Shown here: in pieces, positions 11,466 to 22,519 of the stretch
How positions within the stretch are numbered: position 1 is the first letter of the stretch
How the letters are laid out: the number at the start of each line of letters is the position of its first letter
The notes under the pieces: generated by a model
What the model saw: the letters and a program-made list of their open reading frames with translations, nothing else
Database searches by the model: none
What the model was told of the DNA's origin: nothing
Translations under genes and position numbers: made by a program
NCBI GenBank assembly: GCA_963921825.1
Contig: OY997588.1
Coordinates: forward strand, 55,002,803 to 55,066,802
Direction: 5' to 3'
DNA from: Erodium maritimum
Taxonomy: Eukaryota; Streptophyta; Magnoliopsida; Geraniales; Geraniaceae
Length of the DNA: 64,000 nt

Positions 11466-12575
11466 TGTGCTGAATTCAAAGCTTGTTTAATGCTCTTTAG
11501 CATTAGCTAAAGTACTTTAGATACTTCAAATATGACTTGTTTATCTAGGTAGAAACCTTTGATGTGGATTGGGATTTAAGATCCTAAAGTAGTTGATGTG
11601 AATTTAATACAATTAAGGAACTGAATCATGATAGATGGTGGAGCACGATGCACAGGTAAAGCAAGACTCTATTCACCATTATAGATATATTTTAGGTCAT
11701 TGTTATTTAGGGTATCTCTCATTGTTGATATAGCTCCTATTGACGGGTTATGCTAATTCATCTAGACACAGTATGTTGCCACCATTTCATTACCTTATCC
11801 CTTGACTTTTTGTAGGATTTTGCATGTTTATATATGTTCATTTTCTAATGTGAGATTGAAAGTAACTAGATGTATACTTGTTCATATAGATGACGGAGTG
11901 TTTGTTAGGGAATAAAAACCTCAATCAAACACCATGTGGGTTGACAATCATGTATGCCATATATTGGGAACTTGGATGTGTTAGCCTAATGTTGACATGT
12001 CACATCTCTTTGAGTTGAGATAGGCAAGTATATGATGTAATGATTTATGGTGTTTGACTATTTCTAACATCCGCTCATATGCGATAGAGTTGTGTGAAGA
12101 GACTTATGAAAGGAAGATGTGGATCGTTTCTTATGACTCCTCGGTATTGGGTCAGACTAAAGGAAATCTAATGAGTTATCTAGGCAAGTCTCGATTCACC
12201 TATGTGGGTGTAATTATCGTACCATAGCCTGAGATTAGTTGGGTTATCTCATACTTGGGCCTAGACTAGTCAATCACTATAATAAGTACATTTCTTATTC
12301 ATTACTTGATCTTTTAGATCCTGGAACCGCGTCTTAGTTTGTTACTTGTTCGATGATTGGTGGCATTTATCGCGGTCTGAGCATGGTATTGCACCCTCTC
12401 CCCAAGACTAGTTACTTGATTGATTTCGTGAGATCTTGTACATTGAAACCTCGTGTTCGAAGACTACAAGGAAGGCATTGTTTAGTTTTACCCATCAGTT
12501 AGCTTTTCCTTGCATTAATTGGAGTTCATGTTTACTTATACATGTGATTGGCTCCTTCTATGATTCAAGTATCAT
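11466..12575. other. Gene-free interval
   Basis: No gene, RNA or clear transposon end is recognised. The interval ends at AAGTATCAT (12567-12575), which is the target duplication of the LINE that follows. Confidence 0.5.
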
Positions 12576-12590
12576 ACTGGCTTATACTTT

Positions 12591-13755
12591 CAATCTCTCA
12601 CAAGAGGAAGAAGTGTCTCTAATACAGATCCTTAACTGCCCAAAAGGAACATTGCCAATGAATTATCTGGGGTTTCCTCTTGGTGCCAACCCAAATAGGA
12701 AGGTAACATGGTCTGCAATCATACAAAAATTCAAAAAAGCTCTTGGTTTATGGGAAGCCAAATTGCTCTCTCTTGGAGGCAGAATCACATTATTGAAATC
12801 AACATTGGGAGCCCTCCCATTATATTTCTTCTCAATCATAAAAGCCCCTAAAGGAGTCCTCAAAGAAATGATCAGTTGGCAGAGAAGATTTTTATGGCAT
12901 GGTAAATCCTCTTCTAGGTCTTTCTGTAAAACTTCTTGGTTTAACGTCTGCAAACCAAAAAAAATGGGTGGGCTGGGTATCAAGGATCTTGAGTTAATGA
13001 ATGTGGCTTTACTAGCCAAGTGGTGGTGGAGATTTTCCTTAGAAAGAAATACACTCTGGAAATTAGTCATTTGTGCAAAATTCAATTGGGATCCAAATGA
13101 ATGGGATCTCAGTAAATTCTCAGAAGTGCGTGGATGTTGCTTTATGATACATATTATGAATTTGATCAAGGATCTCAGGCTGCATGACTACTTTGGTTTT
13201 GAAGGCCTCACTTGGAGGTTGGAGAAAGGAGATAGGGTATTCTTCTGGGATGACATTTTGTGGGGGCAAACTCCTTTTAAGTACCTCTTTCCCATGATTT
13301 ATTTGTTGTCTCAATCAAAATAAGCCAGGGTTGCAGACCTTAGTGAGGAAGGTGTTTGGGATTTAAACCTCAGAAGAAGTCCTAGAGGGTGGGAAGAAGA
13401 TGAATGGGATCTACTTTCAATAATTCTTGATGGGGTCCTCCTTACTCAGCAGGAAGATTCTTTGAGTTGGGTTTGGGATGCAAAGGGTTTTACAGTAAAG
13501 AAACTTTATTCCCTCTTAGCTATGCAAAGTATTCAAAATTCTGAAACTATCTCTTGGACAAAAAAGCTCTGGATACCTGGGATTCCTCCTAAAATATCAG
13601 CATTTGGTTGGATGGCTTGCTTGGATATTATCCCTTCCAAATGCTTTCTGGACAAAAGAGGTATGAAACTATCTCTGATGGAAATTCTGTGTCCCATCTG
13701 TGAATGGGACTTTGAATATGGAAGTCATATCATTTTTCATTATGTGAGAGCTTGA
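12591..13755 (+). pseudogene. LINE ORF2 remnant: RT C-terminus and zf-RVT domain
   Basis: The reading runs in one frame from NLSQEEEVSLIQ through NYLGFPLGANP, GGRITLLKSTLGALPLYF, WQRRFLWHG and KMGGLGIKDL, all conserved in the thumb region of plant L1 reverse transcriptases. It then passes GDRVFFWDDILWG and ends in the zf-RVT domain (WIPGIPPKISAFGWMA, then CPICEWDFEYGSHIIFH). A single TAA at 13321-13323 breaks the frame after LLSQSK, with ARVADLSEEGVWDL following in the same frame. The catalytic F-ADD block lies upstream of the truncation point and is absent. In life the protein reverse-transcribes its own RNA at a nicked target. Confidence 0.9.
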
Positions 13756-16199
13756 GAAGTTTGGGGCTTGGTTGCATCCTGGTGGGGGATTAAGTTCATT
13801 ATTCATGGCTCTGTCAAGCTTTTGGTTGCTTCTTGGTCCTCCCTTGTTCTCCAAAAAAACTGGCAAAGGCTTGGAATCATCTGGTGTTGTTGATCTGTTG
13901 GCATATTTGGCTTGCAAGAAACCTTTTTATTTTCCAAGCTATTTCTTTATCTGCTCAAGATATTTTCCTGAATATTGTCAATCACTCCTTCTCTTGGGAA
14001 TCCTCAAGGCTCAAGAACAGCTCCTCTGTGTTCTCCTACACTATGTGGAAGAACAATCCAAGAGCATGTTTTCCTTGGACTGCAGCTTCTCTGCCTCTCT
14101 TGCAAGTTACTTCCTGTTGATTGGGTTTAGTGGGTTGGGTTGTTGGGAGGTTCTGGCTAGGTCTAGGTTGAGTGTGTAAGGTTGGTGAGGGTGTCCTTCT
14201 CTATGGGGTTTGTTGGTCCTGTTCTTGAGAGTGAGTTTTTTGTTCTGACGTGCTCCTGTTTCTGTGTGTGGTTAGTTGTCCCCTAGGTGAGTGTGTGTCT
14301 TGGCCAACTTCTTGGCATGGTTCTTTTTGTTCAGGTGTTCTTGGTGAGTGTGTAAGGGTCTTTGGCCTTGCTTGGTTTTTGGCAGGGTTTTCTGTTGGTT
14401 AGTTCTTTGGTTCTGTGGAAGTTTGTTGTTGTTGCCTCTCCTTTGGTTTGGCTGCAAGGGTTCGCTTAGAATTACACCCTTTTCTTGTTGCTGCTCTTGG
14501 TGCTCTTGGTGTAATCTCAGTACTTTTTGTAATAACCACTCCCGGTCAACGCCAAACAAATCTGCGAAAAACAAGAAAATTTAAAAAAATTCAGCAGACA
14601 CTTGTTTGAACCTAAATTTGACCCCAAGGATCATACCGGACTTAAGTTGACCCCGCTATTGACCAAAGTGAGTTCCGGGGTACTCAGGGCAACTTTCTGA
14701 TCAATTTGGGAAATGTTGACTTTTCGCTGGAAAAGTCAACCGAGCGACGTTTTGGTCCATTCGAGGACCGTTTTGGGTCCAAAAAGCTTAGTCGTCGTCG
14801 CAGCGGTCTTAGTTGGGCCGTTTCCTTGTAGCCCGCGAAGTTTCGTAATTTCTTGGAAAAATTGCCCGTTCGGGGCCCGAAACGTTCGATTTTCGCGAAT
14901 CTGATTAGAAAATAACTAGTAGATACTTTCCAAAAAGGTGTGGGACCCACTTGCCACATGTCACAAATGTGGTGGTGTTAGGTTTATTGAACAAAACAAT
15001 TGATGAGACTTTAGTGTTAGTTTGTAAATAAGTAAAGTTTGTGTTAGTTTTTAAAACAAATAAAAGGGAAAGTAAGACTTATGTCTCGGCCATTTTCAAA
15101 AAATAGAAGAATTGAAGAGAGAAAGTAGAGAGAGGAAGGAGAAGGAGAAAAAGGAAAAAGAGAAGAGAAAGTGTGACGTTTTGGTGATTTCCCGACGATC
15201 CAACCGGCGGATCGTCTCAACGGTAGAAGAATCGAGCTCCCGTCATCATTCTCTACGGTGAGCACCTAACCGATTTTCGTTTTGGTACGTTTGAAATTTA
15301 GGGGTTGAGTTTAAACGGTTTGATTACGGTTGGGTTTTGGTTAGAATTGGTTTAAAGATGAATGGTTGAGGTTTGGGGTTCGTTAGGAACGTTTTGGGGC
15401 AAAAAGGGAGTTCTGCCATTGTGGCCGTGTGGGGCCCACGTGCTCGGGTCACGGGTTTTCGTGTTCGGGTGGTTTAGAACATTCCCCGAGTCATTAATCT
15501 ACAACCGGATCGAAAATTAGAATTAAATTGTGAAAGTTGGAATTGACGGGTTTAGAAACTTTAAACGCGAATTAAATTACTCGGAAGTCGGAAATTGATT
15601 CCGTCGAGTGCATAGGAACCCTTGAATTATTCTAAGACCGTAGAAACAAAAACGGGAATTTTCGGAGCCCCGGAAGGACGTTTTCAAAACCCGGGCAGAT
15701 TCGCCATGTCGGGCGAATCGGGCTTTTCCGAGCCCATTATCGACAATGTCGAGTAATTGGGAAGTTTGGGAGTGATCGACATTGTCGGGGTTGCATTTGG
15801 GCGTTTAATACTTTAAATTCGGGTTTCGCCTGCTTACTTAAAAAGTGTGTTAATTGCAATAATTGTAGACCGTGTCGCCTACCGTGGAAAGAGGAGGCTA
15901 AGCGGGAAATTTGGAGCATTTCCGGAGAGCGAGCATTGGTTGTGACACGCTTCAAGAGGTAGGGAAAAGTAGCCGGATCTCGGCCCTGACTAGGGAAAGT
16001 TAACAGTAGAATTGCATGTGACACTTAGTAGTGTCGTAAGAGCAGAGAACTTAGCGTTATTAGATTTACTGGAGGCATATGACCATGCCCGGAGGTTGAT
16101 TGCGAACTTATCGAGATTAGGAGTACTGGAGGCATATGACCATGCCCAGAGATTGATTGTGAAACTGTTGATATTAGAACTGTTGGAGGCATTGGTTAT

Positions 16200-16720
16200 G
16201 CCGGAGGTTGATTGTACTGTTGTGTCTTGGGTGGCCATGAGAGCCCGTGTTTTACTGTTGTGTCTTGGGTGGCCATGAGAGCCCGTACTTTACTGTTGTG
16301 TCTTGGGTGGCCATGAGAGCCCGTACTTTACTGTTGTGTCTTGGGTGGCCATGAGTGCCGTGGGGTTGTTGAACCCGTGTCTTTACTATTGTGTCTTGGG
16401 TGGCCATGAGTGCCCGTGGGGTTGTTGAACCCGTGTCTTTACTGTAGGTTTGTCTTGGGAGGCCATGAGTGCCCGTGGGGTTGTTGAACCCGTGTCGTTA
16501 CTATCGGTTTATCTTGGGTGGCCATGAGTGTCCGTGGGGTGGTTGAGCCCGTGAGTTATGGTTGGTGTGTCTTGGGAGGCTGTGAGTGCCCGTGGGGTTG
16601 TTGAGCCCGTGAGGTATGGTTGGTGTGTCTTGGGAGGCCGTGAGTGCCTGTGGGGTTGTTGAACCCGTGTCTTACCGTTGGTGTCTTGGGTGGCCATGAG
16701 TGCCTGTGGACTGTTGAACC
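16200..16720 (+). repeat. Minisatellite in LTR copy B
   Basis: Roughly nine copies of a 40-60 bp unit built on TCTTGGGTGGCCATGAG and GTGGGGTTGTTGAACCCG. The first copies (ending AGAGCCCGT) are shorter than the later ones, so two unit lengths coexist. Confidence 0.85.
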
Positions 16721-17385
16721 GGTCTTGTTGCTGTTTGTTGAACCTTGCTTGTGATTGTGATTGTGTTTGCCCGAGGTTAGTGACCCGACTTCGTGTCGGG
16801 AAGTGGTGTGGAATTTGGCTGGCTTACCTGACAGGGATCGGTAAGTTGCGAGCGTTCTTTGGCTGGCCTGACCGAGTTCGAGTCTCGGAAGGTTGCGAGC
16901 GTTCTTTGGCTAGCCTGACCGAGTTCGAGTCTCGGAAGGTTGTGAGCATTTGTAGGCGATGAGAGGGCAGCTCCCCTTCCGAATAGCTATCGGAAAAGCA
17001 GCGTTGTATATATCGCCAACAGGTCGACCGCCTAGAGCCTGACAGGGATCGGCAAAGCGCGTGGGGCAGGCTCGAGCCCAGCTGGTTAGCAACCGGCACT
17101 GAGCAACTGACAGGAGTGCGATCCTTTGTGATCTTGTTTGGTGTGCGATCCTTTGTGATCTTGGGTGTTGCGTGGTGGTCTGTCGTGTCTTTGGAGGAGG
17201 TCGTCAATCGTTGTGTCGGGTCTACTTTACGTGTCCGAGTGTTGAGTCGGCTGAGGAAAGTATCAGTGTGTGGGTGTCAGTCGGGTTACTTGAGTTTGGG
17301 GATAGTGATTCCCGGGGTTGAGTTGGTTGTTGGCGTTACCGGCATCGTCTGCTAATTATGCCGTAGTCAGTCTGTTATCCGTGAT

Positions 17386-17403
17386 GGTGAGCGAACGCTC
17401 ACC
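17386..17403. other. Conserved LTR hairpin, copy B
   Basis: GGTGAGCGAACGCTCACC is identical to the stem at 4603-4620 in copy A and lies at the same place in the LTR, about 290 bp from its end. Confidence 0.7.
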
Positions 17404-18129
17404 CTTAGCTGCTTTTCCTACAGGTACCGGTCGCAGGTTGGACTAGGTGAGCTTCTGAAGCCTGAAGAGCTAGGAGCGGGATTCTAGGTTTATTTGAGTC
17501 TAGCGACGGATACCATACTTTTGTCCACTTGTTGGGACGTGTTTTAAGTTGTAAATATTATTTTGTTGAACAAATGGTGATTTTAAAGTGTTTTAATGAA
17601 AAAGGGTTCAAAATGTTTTACTGTTTAAAGGTTCACGTCCTGAGTTCGGTTTACTGAAATTGGGGGGTGACACTTTTGCTTTTCCCTTGGTGTGTTGCTG
17701 CTGATTCTGTGAAGAATTGGTGCTGGTATGAATGGTTGGCTAGTGTTTTTGCTGATATGGTGCTGCCTGTGTGGGCTTGGGTAAGTTACGTGTGTCCCAA
17801 GCAAGCATCTTCAAATTCAAATGGTGCTGGTTTCATGAGATGTGTGTGATGCAAGTTTCCCATCCTAACAGTTTAATACCCACAAGTTTCTCTTCCTGAC
17901 AGTTTACTACCCATCCGATATGGGTTTGTGTTTGTTGCTGTTGTTTTATCTCGTTGGTTAATAGGTTCACTTTTTTTCCTTTATGTTTTACTACTTTCCC
18001 CTTACAGATAGTTGCGCCTATCTTTGGGCTTTTGGGATTCTTAATGCAATCCGTTGTAACTTCTCTTTCACCTCAAAAGAGGTTTCATTTCAATACATGT
18101 TTTGTTGATCAAAAAAAAAGTATCATTGT

Positions 18130-18899
18130 ATCCTAGGTGGTAGCATGTATGTAGAAACCCACATATTAAATTAGTTTAATCAACCTCTCACTTTTAACAA
18201 GTGCATAGCTAGACTAGGTGGTGACAACCCTATCCTAGATTTTCCTTAGACCTAATTTACTACCTACTCCATGTGAAATCGACAAGTACGTGACCACTAA
18301 ATTTATACCGCTTTAACGACTGTAATGCTACGCACGTAAAAAGGAATGTATAAATTTTCATATTTACATATAATTTCCTAAACATCATTTACATATAATT
18401 TCCTAAACATCATTTCCTAGCCACATCAGAATGTGTGCAAATCCCACGTCGTCAACATGACGTCATTGTCGGAGAATAGATCGTCTCGTTGTGTCTTCGC
18501 TATTTTTCTTGATTATTTCATGTCGTACGATAAGTGAATGAAAGAATTGATTAAAGAAAATATGGAGCATAATTCTCGCATGGAGGATTCACATAGGAAG
18601 CTTTTTCATTTTCTTGTCATGCAACAAGGAGAATCCCCATAATTCTCAAGATGTATATAAAACGTCATCAAGGCCTCAGATCAAAAGGTTGGAGGAGGCT
18701 AGTTTGAGTATTGGAGAAATAGTGGTAGTGTTTTGTAATAGAAGATGATGCTCGTTGGAAGGTTGTGTTGTGTGAGAAGTTTACATGGTTAGTTTCTGAT
18801 TGGGATCTTGTTAGGGTGAAAAGACCAATCAACTATTATTTGTTTCATCATATTTTACCCACTATTAATGCCCCAAATTTAAAGGTTATGTGGCAATCA
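18130..18899. other. Gene-free interval, possibly LINE-derived
   Basis: No firm gene is visible. The last 250 bases lead into the LINE remnant beginning near 18900 and may be its upstream part, but I could not follow a convincing frame. Confidence 0.4.
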
Positions 18900-19372
18900 A
18901 GATCATCACTAGGGAATTGAAAATAGGGCGAGGGTGTTATTTTTGGATGATGTCTACCTAAATACGATTCTGTTAGGATATGAATACCAGAGGACCAGCT
19001 TAAGCTGATAGTTGAAGGCTCAACTATAGTTATATTCTAACATGCGCCCTCATGGCAAGCCCGTTTACGGGTTTGGATGTGAATTATTTAAATGAAGAGA
19101 TGATCCCATTGAAAAGAGAGATAAGGGTTAGCCCAATGGGGGAAACTTTGATAAATTGAGAACAAATTAGTATTTTTTGTAAAGACTGGGGTTTGAACCC
19201 CTGTCCGTGAGGTACCAAGCTCTGATACCATATTAGAGAACCAACTCAACTAAAAACCCAAGGTGATATTTGAATGCTCAATTATAGTTGTATTCTAACA
19301 GGTTCCACTAAGATATAAATATCCGAGATTATATATGTGGGCTTCTGAAAAACGTCAAACTGTGGGAGATAG
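18900..19372 (+). pseudogene. LINE ORF2 fragment split by a TRIM
   Basis: Left of the TRIM the plus strand reads RVLFLDDVYLNT; right of it the reading resumes PLRYKYPRLYMWASEKRQTV. Joined in order, this is the RVLFW-D-W-G-PL---FPRLY-A segment of plant L1 ORF2 proteins, upstream of zf-RVT. The TRIM at 18971-19300 therefore landed in an existing LINE relic. Confidence 0.7.
18971..19300 (-). mobile_element. TRIM (terminal-repeat retrotransposon in miniature)
   Basis: Two short direct repeats, 18971-19042 and 19231-19300 (about 70 bp, both ending TATTCTAACA on the plus strand), enclose a non-coding core. On the minus strand the core starts at 19230 with TGGTATCAGAGC, the initiator-methionine tRNA primer site, directly next to the 5' LTR. 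A purine-rich stretch precedes the other LTR. The flanks GATTC and GGTTC look like a slightly diverged 5-bp target duplication. It has no coding capacity and would have relied on another element's proteins. Confidence 0.82.
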
Positions 19373-19373
19373 T

Positions 19374-20185
19374 TGTGTGATTTTATTGACTCCAAAGGCC
19401 CAAGCTCATGGGCCTTGCCTAAGCCCACATATGTAAGATGGTATAAATGTAGGAATAGTAGGGTTCTAACATGGGTGCACGGTGGAGAGTTTAGGATAGA
19501 GAAGAAAAAAACTTTGGTGGTTCTTTGTCTTGGGGTGGCGGCAACAAAAAGAAAAGGATAGGGTTTTTCTCCCATGGTTTCTTACTTCTTGCGTGTGGTT
19601 GTGAAGTGATGAAGCTTTAGTGATAAATCATGGTCATAGATTGGTCTTCTCCAATTTTGTTCTCTTTATGTGATTGATCATCAAAGAGACAAGTGATCAA
19701 GCCATGGTGCTTGTGCGGGGAGGAATAAGCAGGTGGTCTTGTATTGTGTTGAGCCAAAGGAGTAAAGACAAAATCAATCTTCATATTGTGGTTGTGTCGT
19801 AGGAAGAACAAATTATGTGTGTATAGATCAAGATCTTTCCTTGACTTTGTTCTTTAAAGTCTAGAACTAAGAAATATCTTGTGGTTAAACCACAAAGAGA
19901 GCAAGGAGTGGTGTTCTTGCTTGGTGGTTGTGGATATAACAAAAGAGTTTGTTCTTGGAGGTTCAATTAGTTATAAATTGATATTCTTGACCCCGTTTTC
20001 TTTTCATCGGTAACAGAGAACAAATTTTATTCTCTTGTGGATCGCCATAGTTGTATTTTGAGAGACAGAGATTGTTGATTGTATTTCTCTGATTATCTTT
20101 TAATATTATAAGAGCTTGTCGTTATCATGTGAACGTAAGCATATTGCCGGTTTATTAATTGTTCCATATTTATCCATACATTGGG
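19374..20185 (+). mobile_element. Possible copia-type solo LTR
   Basis: The composition and word order resemble a plant Ty1/copia LTR: a TATA-like GGTATAAATG at about 19439, long T/G-rich leader, then GTGAACGTAAGCATATTGCC near the end, as in many copia U5 regions. No clean target duplication or paired LTR was found, so the ends are approximate. Confidence 0.4.
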
Positions 20186-20603
20186 CATATTGCAATTAGG
20201 GGAAATCATGGGTCCTAGCCTGCTTTGAGCTTTGTTTTGGCGATCCTAACCGGGCTTGACCTTTTTTGCTCTTCCCAACTATAACCTTTCCATTTTTTGC
20301 ACGGACTAACATTTCCCGTCTGAATAAACGTTACCGTTAGTTTTGGATGGGAAAAGCCCAAAATGCCCTCAGCAAAAAATGTTTGTAGGTGCAAAAAATG
20401 GAAAGGTCATAGTTGGGAAATGCAAAAAAAGGTCAAGCCCAACTTCAGGTTTTTGACTTTTGTTGAGGGCATTTTGGGCTTTTTACCATCCAAAACTAAC
20501 GACAATGTTTAATTAGTCGGGAAATATTAGTCCGTACAAAAATGGAAAGGTTATAGTTGGGATTGCAAAAAAAGATTAAACCCAGCTAAGATCCTAAAAA
20601 CAA

Positions 20604-21633
20604 GGGAAAATTTCAATTTAATACCCTGGCAAACTTTTATTTGCAATATAACATCCTAGCTTGTTTTTTTTTGCAATTTAACACCCTGCCAAACTTTTAT
20701 TTTCAATTTCATACCTAACATTAACTTTCCGTCCATTTTTGGACGGAAAATGGTATTTTTCCAGGTAATACCTAAACTACCCCTTCTAATTCAAAAACCT
20801 ATTTTTTTTCTTTTTTGTCCTTCATCTCTGCATAACCTTGTTCTTCTCTCTCCATTCAGACCTGCATAACCTTGTTCTGTCTCTTCACATGTCCTTCATC
20901 GCCGTAGGAGCTTCGTCCCCGGTTGACTCCGTTCAAGGCAGCCTCTCTCCACAGCTCTGGTGGCCGTTTGTCTCGGTGTTGCTTCTGGATCTGTCTGAAG
21001 CATCGTCCCGTAAGTGCTTCGTCCCATTTTTTCCTCGTCTTGAGTTCTGTTCCTTGCCGGTCCGACGTTGCTGTAGCAGGAGTTGTAGAAGGAAACGCGT
21101 GAAGTTAAAAGAGTTGTATTTGGATGGATTTTAAGGATTAGGGATGTTTTGAAAAGATCTGAGATGGGAAGCTGGGTTGGATAATTAGATTATGGTTTTG
21201 AATTTTTTGGTTTCTCCGAGTTACTGGTTTTGTATTATGTGGTTTTGCATATCAATTGGGGTTCATGGTAGATAATGAGTTAACCGGAGAAGATGACAAA
21301 GGGGAAGGTTCTGTGAATAGGGGTTTGTGATGGGAAGGTTTGAATGATGACCAAATTTTTGTTTTAGGAAAAATGGTTAGATTGAGTTTGAGAAATTGAG
21401 TTTGAGAAATGGTGAGATTGAAGAACAGAAACAAAAAAAAAATATGAAAATTGAAAAACGAAAGAGAATTAAAAGATTTTTTTGTTGAAGATAAAACTTT
21501 TTTTTCAATATAAAACAGATTTTTATAAAAATAAAAACTGATTTTAAAATAAAACTGATTTTTTAAAAAATAAAAACATATTTTTATAGAAATAAAAATT
21601 GATTTTAGAAATAAATTAAAGACGTTGAAAATA

Positions 21634-21673
<40 letters not shown>

Positions 21674-21915
21674 GAATTTAACAAAACTGAAAAAATGATT
21701 TTTTTTTTAAACCAATGGCATGTGTCTGAAAATTTGATTGTTATTGAGGGGCATTTTGGACTTTTTACACTTTTTGGATGGGGAGTTAACGGAAAAGTAA
21801 TGTTAGGTATGAAATTGAAAATAAAAGTTTGCCAGGGTGTTAAATTGCAAAAAAAACAAGGTAGGGTATTATACTGAAAATAAATGTTTGCCAGGGTGCT
21901 AAAATGAAATTTTCT
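20604..21915. mobile_element. Non-autonomous MULE with ~170-bp TIRs (inner)
   Basis: The ends are long inverted repeats (AAAATTTCAATTTAATACCC at the left, matching AAATGAAATTTTCT reversed at the right, with CCTGGCAAAC/GTTTGCCAGG inside). A perfect 10-bp target duplication CTAAAAACAA lies at 20594-20603 and 21916-21925, the size expected for Mutator-like elements. The 1.3-kb core has a pyrimidine-rich, 5'-UTR-like stretch (20800-21130) with a plus-strand frame of 98 codons that I do not recognise, so a captured gene piece is possible. No transposase is present. Confidence 0.85.
21634..21671. repeat. (AAT)n microsatellite
   Basis: About 12 tandem ATA/AAT units inside the MULE core. Confidence 0.95.
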
Positions 21916-21984
21916 CTAAAAACAAAATTCAAAATAAATTAAGACCCATAATTGAGGACCATGACCAGCAAAAAGTGGGTTGTA

Positions 21985-22215
21985 TCCTTTTTTTTTTATC
22001 AGCAAAGCATATTGAAATTAAAACTGTTCTTTGAAAAAAAGAACAGAGTTGTGTTACAAACAAGAGCAATCCACATGGGATTCTCAACCACCAAACAACA
22101 AGACCTCAACCCAACATGGGGAGAAACCACCAGAACCAAACCTCGACCCAACATAGGGAGGAACAACCAGGACTTGAATCCTTGACTGGTCCTGGTCCTC
22201 ATCTTGGGTGTATTG
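21985..22215 (-). mobile_element. LINE 3'-end fragment
   Basis: A T run followed by ATCAGCAAAGCATATTGAAA is, on the minus strand, the tail end of an L1-type LINE 3' UTR (TTTGCTGAT then poly-A; compare TTGATC plus poly-A at 18108). It contains a short internal repeat of the CAACCCAACATGGGGAG type. No coding part remains. Confidence 0.5.
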
Positions 22216-22519
22216 CCATATTTTTTATTCTCTCAGAAGATGATAAAAAAAAGATTCATGAAATGGGGTGATTACAGTATATTGATGGATAGGGGTTAAA
22301 TGGCTACAGGTTCATAAATATTAAACACAAAGCTTGTAAATGGATGAAATCAAAAAGAGTATTGAAATATTTACCAAAAGAGAGTAGACTCATGCACAGA
22401 AGAGACATCTAGATACATCATATATTTATATAAGTAGTAATAATAATCAACGGACTTGACTCTTGTACCATATAGTATAACATAACAATAACAATACAGA
22501 AGAAGAAAATAAAAGACGA

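Larger units (their letters stand above)
14528..17672 (+). mobile_element. Solo Ty3/gypsy LTR (copy B)
   Basis: This LTR starts TGTAATAACC and ends GGGGGTGACA, 3145 bp, with a perfect 5-bp target duplication CTTTT at 14523-14527 and 17673-17677. No primer site, polypurine tract or coding sequence adjoins it, so the internal region was lost by LTR-LTR recombination. It shares blocks in order with copies A and C and with the LTRs at the right end, which places it in the same Tekay/Del-like lineage. Confidence 0.93.
12576..18117 (+). mobile_element. 5'-truncated L1-type LINE containing a solo LTR
   Basis: The LINE starts inside the reverse transcriptase, runs through the zinc-finger C-terminus (to 13755) and a G/T-rich 3' UTR, and ends in TTGATC plus poly-A at 18108-18119. 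AAGTATCAT flanks it (12567-12575 and about 18118-18126), a 9-bp target duplication whose first bases could belong to the tail. A gypsy solo LTR at 14528-17672 was inserted later into the 3' UTR. Removing it leaves a truncated LINE of about 2.4 kb. Confidence 0.85.
20208..21949. mobile_element. Foldback MITE (outer), split by a MULE
   Basis: Left arm from 20208 (ATGGGTCCTAGCC, then CTTCCCAACTATAACCTTTC) is the imperfect reverse complement of the right arm, which runs through GAAAGGTTATAGTTGG to 20603 and resumes after the inner element as far as GACCCAT at 21949. Without the inner MULE the element is about 420 bp and almost entirely palindromic. Flanks contain AATTAGGGG and AATTGAGGA, a possible diverged 9-bp duplication. 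Confidence 0.72.

Noticed and set aside
12663-13169. 168-codon minus-strand frame
   Set aside because: Antisense shadow of the LINE reverse-transcriptase reading on the plus strand.
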